NCBI GenBank assembly: GCA_022340865.1
Contig: JAJDNC010000009.1
Span: 1 to 64,000 of the forward strand
DNA from: Gemmatimonadota bacterium
GTDB taxonomy: Bacteria > Gemmatimonadota > Gemmatimonadetes > Longimicrobiales > Gaopeijiaceae
Reading direction: 5' to 3'
Length of the DNA: 64,000 bases
A program made the translations under genes and the position numbers. Shown here in pieces: positions 38,804 to 47,828 of the stretch. The notes beneath the pieces were generated by a model. The model made no database searches and had not been told where the DNA came from. It was given only the letters and a program-made list of their open reading frames with translations. How positions within the stretch are numbered: position 1 is the stretch's first letter; each line of letters opens with the position of its first letter.

Positions 38804-39550
38804 ATGCCCGCCGGGCCTCCGAGCACCCGCCCGGTGGACGTGTGGCTCGCGCGCATCCGCGAGCCGTGCGACCCCGCCGTCCTCGGGGCGGCCCGGGGGC
38901 GCCTCGAGATGTGGGAGGAGGAGCGCCTCGGGCGGCTCCGACGCACGGAGGACCAGATCCGCTTCGCCGCGGCGCACGTCCTGGTGCGGGTGCTCCTCTC
39001 GACCCTGCGTCCCGTGCGCGCCACCGGGTGGCGGCTCGCGGAGACCCCGGAAGGGAAGCCCTTCGTGAGCTCTCCCGGCACCGACCCTGCGCTGCACTTC
39101 AGCCTGTCGCACACCGCGGGCCTGGTGGGGTGCGCCGCCGCGGCGAGCGTCCCCGTCGGCTTCGACGTGGAGGCCCTGGAGCGCCGCCTCCGGGTGGAAG
39201 GCCTGGCGCGGCACGCCCTGACCCCCACGGAGATCGCCACCCGACCCGGGGACGGGCCGCCGTCGGCGCGCTGGTTCCTCCGCCATTGGACGCTCAAGGA
39301 GGCGCTGCTGAAGGCGGTGGGCCTGGGGCTCAGGGTCTCGCTGCGGAGCGTGGAGGTCTCGCCGGGCGCCGGCGGCCCTGCGACCATCCACCACCTGCCG
39401 GAGGCCTTCGGCGACCCGGGTGACTGGCGGGCGCACACCCTGGAGCCCCTGGACACCCACGTGGCGGCGGTGGCGGCCCGGGCCGGCACCCCCCTGGACG
39501 TCCGCTGGAGGGTCCTCGAGGTCGACGAGGTCCTGGAGGCGTTCGTGTAG
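38804..39550 (+). CDS. 4'-phosphopantetheinyl transferase, Sfp type
   Basis: 248 residues. Key motifs are present: LHFSLSHTAGLVGCA, the metal-binding GFDVEALER and WTLKEALLKAVGLGL with the catalytic Glu and Lys. It moves the phosphopantetheine arm of coenzyme A onto a serine of carrier proteins. Sfp-type enzymes usually serve polyketide, peptide or lysine pathways; no such synthase is in the window. It starts 57 bases after the second BNR gene on the same strand. It is unlikely to load CitD, which uses a different prosthetic group. Confidence 0.92.
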   Translation: MPAGPPSTRPVDVWLARIREPCDPAVLGAARGRLEMWEEERLGRLRRTEDQIRFAAAHVLVRVLLSTLRPVRATGWRLAETPEGKPFVSSPGTDPALHFSLSHTAGLVGCAAAASVPVGFDVEALERRLRVEGLARHALTPTEIATRPGDGPPSARWFLRHWTLKEALLKAVGLGLRVSLRSVEVSPGAGGPATIHHLPEAFGDPGDWRAHTLEPLDTHVAAVAARAGTPLDVRWRVLEVDEVLEAFV

Positions 39551-39556
39551 GGCGGA

Positions 39557-39585
39557 GCGGCGCCGCCCACGGTGGGCGACGCCGC
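39557..39585. terminator. Bidirectional hairpin between convergent genes
   Basis: Positions 39557-39568 pair with 39574-39585 around a 5-base loop (acggt), with a single mismatch. It sits between the convergent phosphopantetheinyl transferase and third BNR genes. Confidence 0.5.
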
Positions 39586-39647
39586 ATCGGCACTCCCGTC
39601 GCGACGGTGGGTTGTCGCCCGCCGCGCTCCTCCGGCCGCTTCCCTCC

Positions 39648-42600
39648 CTACATGGCAGGGCACCCCGCAGCATTGCCGCATTTCGGATCCAGCGGCTGCA
39701 ACTTCAGGCGCGCCAGCTCCCTGTTCACCGCCGGCAGCTCGGTGGCCCAGATCTGCTGCAGCTGGTCCAGGTAGCCCTTCAGCGTGTTGCTCATGATCCC
39801 GTAGATCTCGGGCATGTTGTTGTTGGGCCGACCGTCGCCCCGCTCCGACATGGCCAGGAGGTTGGCCAGGCGGTTGTCCACCCGGATGGGGAAGTTGAGC
39901 GGGTCCTGGCCGCTCTCGTTCTTCACCTGGTAGATCTGGGCCTCCACCGCCGAGACGTCGGTGTCGAGCTTGTCCCCGGCGCGGCGGAGCCGCCCGTCCT
40001 TGGAGTGCTCGTAGCGGTCCTGGAGCTGCGCCTTCACGCGCCGGATGGCGATGACCGCGTTGTTGGCGTCGTTCACCCGGTCGCGCACCATCCTCCCGAA
40101 CTCGTACTGGGCGTGGAGATCCGCGTCGCTGACGTCGGTGATCCACGGGTTCCGCACCACCGTCAGCGGCGCCGTCACCGTGTGGCCGTCCGCCGTGAGG
40201 CGCACGGTGTAGCGTCCCGGCGGGACCGCCGGTCCCATGGGACGGGCTCCCCAGAAGATCATCCCCGGGAAGCTCACCCACGGCTCCGCGCGCAGGTCCC
40301 AGCTCAGGGTGTTCAGCCCCGCCTTGTCGGAGAGCCAGGGGCCTCCGCCGAAGCGCCGGAAGCCGCGGTTCTCCTGCGTCGTGTCCGGCTGGGTGGTGTC
40401 CGGCAGGAACGTGCGGAGCACCGCGCCCACCGAGTCCAGCACCTCCAGCTTCTCGGCGTTCGCCTTGTCGGCCAGCCACCACGAGAACGTGACGCCGGTC
40501 CCGGAGCGCACCGCCACCGGCGGCGTGAAGAGCTTGGCGGCCGCCATGGTCATGCTCGGCGTCGCCTGACGCAGCGGGGCGATGTTGTCCAGCACCCAGA
40601 AGCCGCGCCCGTGGGTGGCGATGACCAGCTGGTTCTTCTCCACCACCAGGTCCACGACGGGCACGTCGGGCATGTTCAGGTGCAGGTCCTGCCAGGAATC
40701 CCCGTCGTCGTACGAGATGTACACGCCGTGCTGCGTGGCGGCGTAGAGCAGCCCCTGCCGCGTCGGGTCCTCGCGCACCGCGTGCACGTAGTCGTCGGCC
40801 GGGATCCCGGTCACCGTCCTGGTCCAGGTCTGCCCGTAGTCCTTCGTCCTGAAGATGTAGGGCGCCCTGTCGTTGAGGAGCGGACGCTTCACCGCGACGT
40901 ACGCGCCGCCGTCGTCGAAGCTCGACGCGTCGATCTGGCTCACCCGGCCGAAGTCCGGCATGTCCTTCGGCGTCACGTTGGTCCAGTGCTGGCCACCGTC
41001 CCGCGTGACGTAGATCAGCCCGTCGTCGGAGCCCGTCCAGATGACGTTGATGTCCTTCTTGCCCGGCCCCACGGCGAAGATGGTGGCGTACACCTCGGGG
41101 CCGTTCATGTCGTGGGTGATGGGCCCGCCCGAGGGTCCCATGGTCTTCGGGTCGTGGCGGGTCAGGTCACCGGAGAGCGCCTTCCAGGTCTCGCCTCCGT
41201 CGGTGCTCGCCCACAGACGCTGCGAGGACGTGTACAGCGTCTTGTGGTCCACCGGGGAGAAGATGATGGGGAAGGTCCACTGCCAGCGCTCGCGGATGTC
41301 CCTGGACGGCTCGCCGGAGTAGAACCACGGGTAGGGATCCACCTCCCGGACCGTGCCGAGGCGCTTGTCGTACTTGTCGATGTAGGAGCCGTTGTTCGCG
41401 CCGGAGTAGTAGATGTCGAAGTCCTCGGGGTCCGGTGCGATGTAGCCCGGCTCACCGCCGCTCACCGGGTACGCGACGTTCATGGCGCCGGCGGTGATGT
41501 CCCGGCTCCCGCCGCGGCCGCCCCTGCCGCCGCCGCCTCCGAAGAAGCCGCGGCCTCCCCGCTCGTTCCAGTCGTAGGGCAGGCACAGGGTGCTGTTGTC
41601 CTGCTGGGCGCCGCACACGTCGTAGGGGATCTTCGTGTCGGTGATGACGTGGTAGAACTGCCCCGTGGGGAAGTCCTCGTCGGTCCAGGCGCGGCCGGTG
41701 TTCGTGGTCACGGCCCCACCGCCGTCGTTGCCCACCACCATGTGCGTCGGGTCGTCGGGGTCGATCCACAGGTCGTGGAAGTCGCCGTGGGTCCCGCTCA
41801 CGCGATGGAGCGTCTTGCCCGCATCCGTGGACCGGAAGAGGGACGTGTTCTCCATGTAGACCACGTCCTCGTTCTTCGGGTCGGCGAAGACGTTGGTGTA
41901 GTAGAACGCCCGCTGCCGGATGTCGTGGCTGTCGTTCATCAGCTGCCAGTGGGCGCCGCCGTCGTCGCTCTTGAAGAGCCCGCCGTTGTCGTTCTCCACC
42001 AGCGCGTACACGCGGTTCGAGTTCGCCCGCGATACCGCGACGCCGATGCGTCCCACCAGCCCCTTCTGGGGCAGGCCCGGGTTCCGCGTGATCTCCGTCC
42101 AGTGCTCACCCCCGTCGGTGCTCTTGAAGAGCCCGCTCCCCACGCCGCCGCTGGACATCGTGTACTCGGTACGGTACGCCTGCCACAGAGCCGCGTAGAC
42201 GACCTGCGGGTTGTTGCGGTCGATGGAGATGTCGATGGCGCCGGTGCTGTCGTTGCGGAAGAGCACCTTCTTCCAGGTCTTGCCGCCGTCGGTGCTCTTG
42301 AAGACGCCGCGGTCGGGGCTGGCCACGCTGTATTGTCCGAAGACCGCCGCGTAGACGATGTCCGGGTTGGTGGGGTCGACGCGGATCTTCGAGATGGCGT
42401 CGACCTTGTCGAAGCCGATGTGCGTCCACGTCTTGCCGGCGTCCGTCGACTTGTAGATGCCGTCGCCCGGCATGATGTTGCCGCGGATCGCCGACTCGCC
42501 GGTGCCGATGTAGACCACGTTCGGATCCGTCTCGCTCACCGCCACCGCGCCCACCGACGCGCTGGTGATCTGGCCGTCGGTCACCGGTGCCCAGTTCTCG

Positions 42601-42875
42601 CCGGCGTCGGTGGTCTTCCACAGACCGCCGCCCACGGCGCCGAAGTACGCCACCTTCGGCTGGTGACGGACGCCCGTGACGGCGATGGAGCGGCCGCCCC
42701 GGTCGGGCCCGATGTTGCGCCAGCTGTAGGCGCTGAGCACGGCGGAGTCGAGGACGACGTTCCCGCCCGGCGTCTGCTGGGCGGAGAGCGTGGGGGCAGC
42801 GGCCAGGAGGGTGACGAGGGCGGCGGCCGATACCGAGAGCACCGGATGCGAGGTCGAGAGTCGCGTCGGGAACAT
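39648..42875 (-). CDS. Secreted BNR/Vps10 beta-propeller protein, copy 3
   Basis: 1075 residues from the ATG at 42875 (MFPTRLSTSHPVLSV), with a signal peptide to about 33 (TLSAQQ). Blades include GLWKTTDAGENWAPV, IYKSTDAGKTWTHI, VFKSTDGGKTWKKVLF, LFKSTDGGEHWTEI and IYVTRDGGQHWTNV. A Gly/Arg-rich loop (about 440-460, GGRGFFGGGGGRGGRGG) interrupts one blade. The C-terminal part has a beta domain and helices that resemble copies 1 and 2. It has exactly the same length as copy 2, but the sequences are clearly diverged. Convergent with the phosphopantetheinyl transferase. Confidence 0.88.
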   Translation of the reverse strand: MFPTRLSTSHPVLSVSAAALVTLLAAAPTLSAQQTPGGNVVLDSAVLSAYSWRNIGPDRGGRSIAVTGVRHQPKVAYFGAVGGGLWKTTDAGENWAPVTDGQITSASVGAVAVSETDPNVVYIGTGESAIRGNIMPGDGIYKSTDAGKTWTHIGFDKVDAISKIRVDPTNPDIVYAAVFGQYSVASPDRGVFKSTDGGKTWKKVLFRNDSTGAIDISIDRNNPQVVYAALWQAYRTEYTMSSGGVGSGLFKSTDGGEHWTEITRNPGLPQKGLVGRIGVAVSRANSNRVYALVENDNGGLFKSDDGGAHWQLMNDSHDIRQRAFYYTNVFADPKNEDVVYMENTSLFRSTDAGKTLHRVSGTHGDFHDLWIDPDDPTHMVVGNDGGGAVTTNTGRAWTDEDFPTGQFYHVITDTKIPYDVCGAQQDNSTLCLPYDWNERGGRGFFGGGGGRGGRGGSRDITAGAMNVAYPVSGGEPGYIAPDPEDFDIYYSGANNGSYIDKYDKRLGTVREVDPYPWFYSGEPSRDIRERWQWTFPIIFSPVDHKTLYTSSQRLWASTDGGETWKALSGDLTRHDPKTMGPSGGPITHDMNGPEVYATIFAVGPGKKDINVIWTGSDDGLIYVTRDGGQHWTNVTPKDMPDFGRVSQIDASSFDDGGAYVAVKRPLLNDRAPYIFRTKDYGQTWTRTVTGIPADDYVHAVREDPTRQGLLYAATQHGVYISYDDGDSWQDLHLNMPDVPVVDLVVEKNQLVIATHGRGFWVLDNIAPLRQATPSMTMAAAKLFTPPVAVRSGTGVTFSWWLADKANAEKLEVLDSVGAVLRTFLPDTTQPDTTQENRGFRRFGGGPWLSDKAGLNTLSWDLRAEPWVSFPGMIFWGARPMGPAVPPGRYTVRLTADGHTVTAPLTVVRNPWITDVSDADLHAQYEFGRMVRDRVNDANNAVIAIRRVKAQLQDRYEHSKDGRLRRAGDKLDTDVSAVEAQIYQVKNESGQDPLNFPIRVDNRLANLLAMSERGDGRPNNNMPEIYGIMSNTLKGYLDQLQQIWATELPAVNRELARLKLQPLDPKCGNAAGCPAM

Positions 42876-43043
42876 GGCGGGGTCCGGGATGTCGTGGACG
42901 TGCGGACGTGCTTGCGGAGGCGAAAGTAGGGGGTGGGGCGCGGAGGCGCACCTGAACCTCCCGGCACCCGGATCCGTAGTGCCAGGGAGAGCTCGCCGCC
43001 CCCGGGCGGTCCGGTCATGGACGAAGGGAACGGGAGGGTCCCC

Positions 43044-44021
43044 ATGTACGACGAATTCGAACGTGCCCTGACGGGAAAGACTCCGCGCAAGGGCCCCTCG
43101 TCCCTGGGATGGGCCGCCATCGGCCTGGGCCTGGTGCTGATCGCGGGCGTGGTGGGGGTGGGGTACGGGGTGCACCAGGTGACCAAGCGGGTCAAACACG
43201 TGGCCCGGGAGCTGAACAGCACGTCCGTCGCCGCGACGGCGCGGGTGGTCTCGCACCTGGAGCGGAGCACGTCCGTGGTCGCCCTGGATCCCCGGGACGG
43301 CCTGTCGTTCCTGCGCGGCCTCGCCCCCGGCGACCCGGCGCAGGCGCTGGTGTCGCAGGTCGTGGGCGGGCAGCTCGACCTGCCGCAGGGCCTCGGCGCG
43401 CCCCAGGAGGGGGCCCGCGAAGACGTCGGCTCCACCACGATCCACTCCGACGACGGCGACGTGAGCATCCACCTGAGCCGCGGGAAGAACGGGGGCTCGC
43501 TGGTCATCGACTCGAAGGACGGACACGTCCGCTTCGACCTGACGAAGAGCTCCAACGGCGGCACGCTCACCATCGACTCCGACGACGGACACGCGAGGTT
43601 CGACCTCATCAAGGGTGACGACGGCGGACGCCTGGTCATCCACAGCGACGACGGCACGGTGGAGCTCGCCGTGGGCGCGCACAGCCGGAGCGCCCCGGCC
43701 TGGGTGCCCCGACCGAGCGCGATGCCCGCGGAGACCCGCCCGGTGTTCTCCCTCACGGCTCCCGACGCGACGCTGGGCGCCGTCACCTGGGAGGACGACG
43801 CATCACCCGGCGAGTGGGTGGCCGCCTACCGGACCACCCTGGAGAAGGCCGGATACGAGGTGCAGGTCGAGCACGGCCGCAGCGGGCCCGACGGGGACGA
43901 GGCGTCCCTGTGGGCGCGGCGTGATCGTGACCGGCGCACCGTCTTCGTCCTCGCCCGCCGCCTGGACGGGCGGACGCACGAGGTGCTGGGGTACGGGAGG
44001 GGCGACGACGCCGGGCGTTGA
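43044..44021 (+). CDS. Membrane-anchored protein with four short beta repeats, unknown function
   Basis: 325 residues from the ATG at 43044 (MYDEFERAL), which has GGGAGGG 6 bases upstream; an ATG nine codons earlier is weaker. One membrane helix (about 24-46) follows a cytoplasmic start. Residues about 133-215 hold four repeats of roughly 22 residues built on (I/V)xSxDGxxxxxL, for example LVIDSKDGHVRFDL and LTIDSDDGHARFDL. These suggest a small stacked-beta domain outside the membrane, similar in style to DUF4097-type adhesin folds. A final mixed domain (about 235-325) contains WVAAYRTTLEKAGYEV. No family recognised with certainty. Confidence 0.65.
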   Translation: MYDEFERALTGKTPRKGPSSLGWAAIGLGLVLIAGVVGVGYGVHQVTKRVKHVARELNSTSVAATARVVSHLERSTSVVALDPRDGLSFLRGLAPGDPAQALVSQVVGGQLDLPQGLGAPQEGAREDVGSTTIHSDDGDVSIHLSRGKNGGSLVIDSKDGHVRFDLTKSSNGGTLTIDSDDGHARFDLIKGDDGGRLVIHSDDGTVELAVGAHSRSAPAWVPRPSAMPAETRPVFSLTAPDATLGAVTWEDDASPGEWVAAYRTTLEKAGYEVQVEHGRSGPDGDEASLWARRDRDRRTVFVLARRLDGRTHEVLGYGRGDDAGR

Positions 44022-44033
44022 GCCGACGGGCGT

Positions 44034-45725
44034 CTACCCGCCCACCTGCTTCGCCGTCACGTAGAAGTTCCGGTCCACCTGGAAGGCCGCCGGGCCGGGG
44101 AGCGTGGTGGGCGCGCGCTGCCACGACTCGGTGGGGTGGATGAGCGTCCACGAGTCCGGGGCGAGGCGCACCCGCACCGGCATGTCGAAGCCGCTCACCA
44201 CGTCGCTCCACCGGTACGAGAGCGTGTCACCCTCGAACCTGTACTCCAGGACCGGGATCATCGTCGTGCGCAGGTACTCGTCGAAGACCTTGTCCAGCTT
44301 CAGCCCCGACTGCCGGGAGATGTAGTCCTCGATCTGCTTCGTGGTCACCGTCTGGTGCCAGAAGGTCCGGTTCAGGCCCCGCAGGATCATCCGCCACTCG
44401 TGGTCGTCGTTCACCAGCTGGCGGATGGTGTGCAGCATGTTGGCGCCCTTGTAGTACATGTCGCCGGAGCCCTCGGCGTTGACCCCGTACGGCGCGATGA
44501 TGGGACGGTCGTTCTGCACGAGCCGCCGGGTGCCGATGACGTAGTCCGCGCCGGCCTCCCTGGATCCGGTCTGGCACTCCGTGTAGAGGTTCTCCGCGTA
44601 GGCCGCGAAGCTCTCGTGGATCCACATGTCGGCCTGGTCCTTCATGGTGATGTTGTTCCCCCACCACTCGTGCGCGCTCTCGTGCACGATGATGAAGTCC
44701 CACTTCAGGCCCCACCCGGTGCCGGACAGGTCGCGCCCGAGGTACCCGTTCTCGAAGCGGTTGCCGTACGCGATGGCGCTCTGGTGCTCCATGCCCAGGT
44801 GCGGCGCCTCCACCAGCTTGTAGCCGTCCCTGTACCACGGGTACGGCCCGAACCAGTGCTCGAAGCAGCGCATCATGGGAACCGCCTGCGCCCACTGCTT
44901 CCGCGCCGCCGCCAGGTGGTACTTCAGGGGCCAGAAGTCCATGGTCAGCGGCCCGTCCTCCCCCTGGTAGACCTGCGTCCAGTGCGCGTACGTCCCCGCG
45001 TTCACCGCGACGTCGTAGTTGTTGATGGGGTCGGCGACGAACCACTCGTAGGTGGTGGTGCCGTCCCCGTTGGCGGTGACGCTGCGCAGCCGTCCGTTCG
45101 AGACGTCCATCATGGGGTCGGGCACCGTGATGGCGATGCGCTGGCTGTCGGGCTCGTCGGCCAGGTAGTCCTTGTTCGGCCACCACGCGCTGGCCCCCAG
45201 GCCCTCGACGGCGGTGGCCACCCAGCGGTTCCCCAGGCTGTCACGCGTCCAGATGAAGCCGCCGTCCCACGGGGGCCGTCGGGCCACGATGGGCTTGCCG
45301 TGGTAGTAGACCGTGACCCTGTTCAGGGCGCCGACGCGCTGGGGCTCCGGGAGCGTGACGAAGAACGCGTTCCCGTCACGCCGGTAGCTCAGCCTGGCGG
45401 CGCCGCCAGCGCTGCGGCCGTTCTTCCCATCGGCCGCATCGCCGCCGTACACCATGCTGTCCACCACGAGGGGCTTCTGCAGGTCGATCTGCATCTGCCG
45501 GTGCGGCCGGAGCACGCGGTACGTGATGCCGTTCCAGCCGCTGATGCTCGAGTCCGAGGGCATGACCCGCACGTGCAGGTCGTAGAAGGCCGCGTCCCAC
45601 CAGGAGCGCCCCGGTCCGTTGCTCCCGCGCAGGGTGTCGGCATGGGTGAAGTGGCGGGTCTCCTGCGCCGACAGCGGGGTAGCGAGGAGCCCGAGCAGCG
45701 CGAGGACGGCGACTCTGTGTCTCAT
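44034..45725 (-). CDS. Secreted M1-family zinc metallopeptidase
   Basis: 563 residues with a signal peptide (1-20, PLSAQ). The zinc site HESAHEWWGNNITMKDQADMW is intact: two His residues, the catalytic Glu, and the third ligand Glu in HESFAAYAE. The exopeptidase substrate motif, usually GxMEN, reads GMEHQ. The domain order (beta N-domain, catalytic domain, short end) matches bacterial M1 aminopeptidases of about 550 residues. It probably trims peptides in the periplasm. Convergent with the repeat protein gene with 12 bases between the stops. Confidence 0.93.
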   Translation of the reverse strand: MRHRVAVLALLGLLATPLSAQETRHFTHADTLRGSNGPGRSWWDAAFYDLHVRVMPSDSSISGWNGITYRVLRPHRQMQIDLQKPLVVDSMVYGGDAADGKNGRSAGGAARLSYRRDGNAFFVTLPEPQRVGALNRVTVYYHGKPIVARRPPWDGGFIWTRDSLGNRWVATAVEGLGASAWWPNKDYLADEPDSQRIAITVPDPMMDVSNGRLRSVTANGDGTTTYEWFVADPINNYDVAVNAGTYAHWTQVYQGEDGPLTMDFWPLKYHLAAARKQWAQAVPMMRCFEHWFGPYPWYRDGYKLVEAPHLGMEHQSAIAYGNRFENGYLGRDLSGTGWGLKWDFIIVHESAHEWWGNNITMKDQADMWIHESFAAYAENLYTECQTGSREAGADYVIGTRRLVQNDRPIIAPYGVNAEGSGDMYYKGANMLHTIRQLVNDDHEWRMILRGLNRTFWHQTVTTKQIEDYISRQSGLKLDKVFDEYLRTTMIPVLEYRFEGDTLSYRWSDVVSGFDMPVRVRLAPDSWTLIHPTESWQRAPTTLPGPAAFQVDRNFYVTAKQVGG

Positions 45726-45876
45726 GGCACGAACGTCGACGAGGTCCCTGGCGCACGCAACCTCGAGCCGCTGTGGAAGCCCCCTGCGGAGGGCCTCGGC
45801 CCCGCTCCCGAGAGGCGGGCGCCCTCCGCTCCGCCGCCGGGTCCCCGACTCCTGTCCGGCTCCGGGTCTCGGACTC

Positions 45877-47028
45877 CTACGGCGCCGCGGGCACCGCGCC
45901 GCTCCTGGGTCCCGCCATGCGCGACGAAGCCCACAGGAGCAGCGCCGCCGTCACCGCCAGCGCCACGACGGCGCCCAGCGCCCCCGCCTTCGCCCCGCCG
46001 TAGTACCAGGCGGCCGCCAGGAGCGCGAGGCACGAGGCCACGAGCACGCCGCGGCTCCCCCGGGGGAGCGCGAACCAGAGGCCCAGGGCACCCACCGCCG
46101 CCACGGCGACCGCCGCGGTGTTCGGGCCGGCGCGCATCGCCTCCAGCGTGGTGAAGAGGCCGAAGGGGATCCACAGCACGATGCAGTACGCGAGCTGTCG
46201 CTCGTACCCCTCCAGGCGCAGGTGCTCCGGCACGCTCTCCTGTTGGCCCCACACCGAGAGCCCCGCCACCAGCAGGAGCCAGATGTCCATGGGGATCACG
46301 GCGAACCGGTCCATGTTCCAGACGATGACGCTGCTGAACACCAGGAGCACCACGGCGGCGTAGAGGAACGCAGTGAACGCGCCCAGAAGCCACTTCGCGC
46401 CGCCGGGCCGCCGCAGCCGGAACGCCGTCACCGCCAGCGCCACGACCAGGAGGCCGTCCAGGATCCACAGGCACGTCTTCACGTCGAGGGCCAGGGCACG
46501 GTCCAGGGTCTCGAACAGGAGAAGGAACGCGAGGGGGATCTGGATGGCCACCAGCGTGTCGTCCCTCCTCAGCGCGACGATGAGCGCCACCACCATACTC
46601 GCCAGCACCACGAGCCCCGCACCGATCCCCCCCGGGGTGCCGTCGGGCCACACGTTCTCCGACCAGGCGGCGGCCATGACGATCATGATGGGTCCCGCCA
46701 CCTGGAGGAGGTACGACACCGCGATCCACCGGCGACGGCTCGTGAGCACCATGCCGAGCGCCAGCACCACCGCTCCGACGATGGCCAGGGCCACGGATTG
46801 CCCCGCGAAGCCCATCTCGGGCCACATCCAGGCCAGGAACGTCCCGGCGGCGATGATGAGGACGGCGCCCCCCGTCCCCGCCAGGAGGTATTGGCTCCAG
46901 CGCCGGCTCTCGGTCCACCCCTCGGCCTCCACCTCGGCGCGGAGGACATCGCCGAGAGGCGCCTGGAGCAGCCCCTTCTCCTCCCAGCGGTGGATGGCCT
47001 TCAGCGTCTCGTTCGGATTCGGGGACAC
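45877..47028 (-). CDS. Polytopic membrane protein, DUF2157-like
   Basis: 383 residues from a GTG at 47028 with GAGGAGG 5 bases upstream. The N-terminus (residues about 1-40, ETLKAIHRWEEKGLLQAPLGDVL) is a soluble helical segment of the DUF2157 kind. About 12 membrane helices follow. It contains no recognisable catalytic or transport motif. It lies downstream of infC on the same strand with 131 bases between, including a hairpin. Function unknown. Confidence 0.7.
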   Translation of the reverse strand: MSPNPNETLKAIHRWEEKGLLQAPLGDVLRAEVEAEGWTESRRWSQYLLAGTGGAVLIIAAGTFLAWMWPEMGFAGQSVALAIVGAVVLALGMVLTSRRRWIAVSYLLQVAGPIMIVMAAAWSENVWPDGTPGGIGAGLVVLASMVVALIVALRRDDTLVAIQIPLAFLLLFETLDRALALDVKTCLWILDGLLVVALAVTAFRLRRPGGAKWLLGAFTAFLYAAVVLLVFSSVIVWNMDRFAVIPMDIWLLLVAGLSVWGQQESVPEHLRLEGYERQLAYCIVLWIPFGLFTTLEAMRAGPNTAAVAVAAVGALGLWFALPRGSRGVLVASCLALLAAAWYYGGAKAGALGAVVALAVTAALLLWASSRMAGPRSGAVPAAP

Positions 47029-47112
47029 GGGGACCTCCTCGAGCCAGGGGAAGGACCCCCGCCAGGTCCGACCGGAATACTCACCACCGGACCGGGGGCG
47101 AGCAAGCGAATC

Positions 47113-47156
47113 GACGGCACGGGACGCGCGCGGAGGCAGTGCCGTCCCGCGCCGTC
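47113..47156 (-). terminator. Hairpin after infC
   Basis: gacggcacgggac (47113-47125) and gtcccgcgccgtc (47144-47156) pair over 13 positions with one mismatch. It begins 4 bases beyond the infC stop on the minus strand. This separates infC from the membrane protein gene. No U tract. Confidence 0.55.
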
Positions 47157-47159
47157 CGT

Positions 47160-47672
47160 TCAGCCGGCGGCCGGCTCCAGCACCGCCAGGAGACGCCGAC
47201 CTTCGATCTTCTTCGAGACGTGTTCCACGCGTGCGATGTCCGAGGTAGCCTCGAGCATCTTCTCCAGGGTCGCCACGCCCACCTCGGGACGGCGGAGCTC
47301 CCGGCCCCGGTAGCGCATGACCACGCGCACGATGTTCCCCGCCTCCAGGAACTTGCGCGTCCGCTTCAGCTTCGTCTCGAAGTCGTGGTCGTCGGTGCGG
47401 GGGCGGAGCCGTACCTCCTTGATCTCCGTGTGGTGGGCGTTGTGCCGCGCCTCGCGCTCCTTCTTCTGCATCTCGTAGCGGCGCTTCCCCCAGTTCATGA
47501 GGCGCACCACCGGCGGCCGGGCGTCGGGGGCGACCTCCACCAGGTCGAGCTCCCGGTCCTGAGCGGCCTCCTTGGCCTGCGCCAGGGAGACGACGCCGAG
47601 CTGCTCCCCGCCGGCGTCGATGAGGCGAACGGGGCTGATGCGGATCTGGTCGTTCACGCGTGGATCCTGAAT
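47160..47672 (-). CDS. infC: Translation initiation factor IF-3, probable AUU start
   Basis: 170 residues if read from ATT at 47672. The N-domain begins QDPRVNDQIRISPVRLID; the C-domain has EIKEVRLRPRTDDHDFETKL and VVMRYRGRELRRPEVG, diagnostic of IF-3. It binds the 30S subunit, keeps the subunits apart and checks the start codon. AGGAGG (47680-47685) stands 7 bases before ATT; CTG is too close to it and the downstream GTG too far. E. coli infC also starts with AUU, letting IF-3 repress its own translation. The usual partners rpmI and rplT do not follow. Confidence 0.93.
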   Translation of the reverse strand: MQDPRVNDQIRISPVRLIDAGGEQLGVVSLAQAKEAAQDRELDLVEVAPDARPPVVRLMNWGKRRYEMQKKEREARHNAHHTEIKEVRLRPRTDDHDFETKLKRTRKFLEAGNIVRVVMRYRGRELRRPEVGVATLEKMLEATSDIARVEHVSKKIEGRRLLAVLEPAAG

Positions 47673-47685
47673 TTCCAGTCCTCCT
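47670..47685 (-). promoter_or_regulatory. infC ribosome-binding site and AUU start codon
   Basis: On the minus strand the order is AGGAGG, seven bases (actggaa), then ATT. No ATG lies near this site, and the two other possible non-AUG codons (CTG, GTG) are badly spaced. This decides the start and points to AUU-dependent autoregulation. Confidence 0.75.
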
Positions 47686-47828
47686 GTGCGGGTGTTCGGA
47701 AGCGAGCCCATCGGCTCGAGAGGCCACGAGGGCCATACGGAGGCAGACACGGGAAGCTCCGGTGTGTTCCGCGCGATGCGTGTTCCGACGAGATTGCAGC
47801 GGCCCTCCGCTCCCCCTACACGACGACC

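Noticed and set aside
38804-39550. Phosphopantetheinyl transferase as the activator of the CitD domain
   Set aside because: CitD carries a phosphoribosyl-dephospho-CoA group attached by CitX, not the 4'-phosphopantetheine that Sfp-type enzymes transfer.
45726-45876. tRNA gene in the gap before the M1 peptidase start
   Set aside because: Inverted repeats are present, but there is no TTCGA-type T-loop, acceptor pairing or CCA end. No other gap gave a tRNA either.
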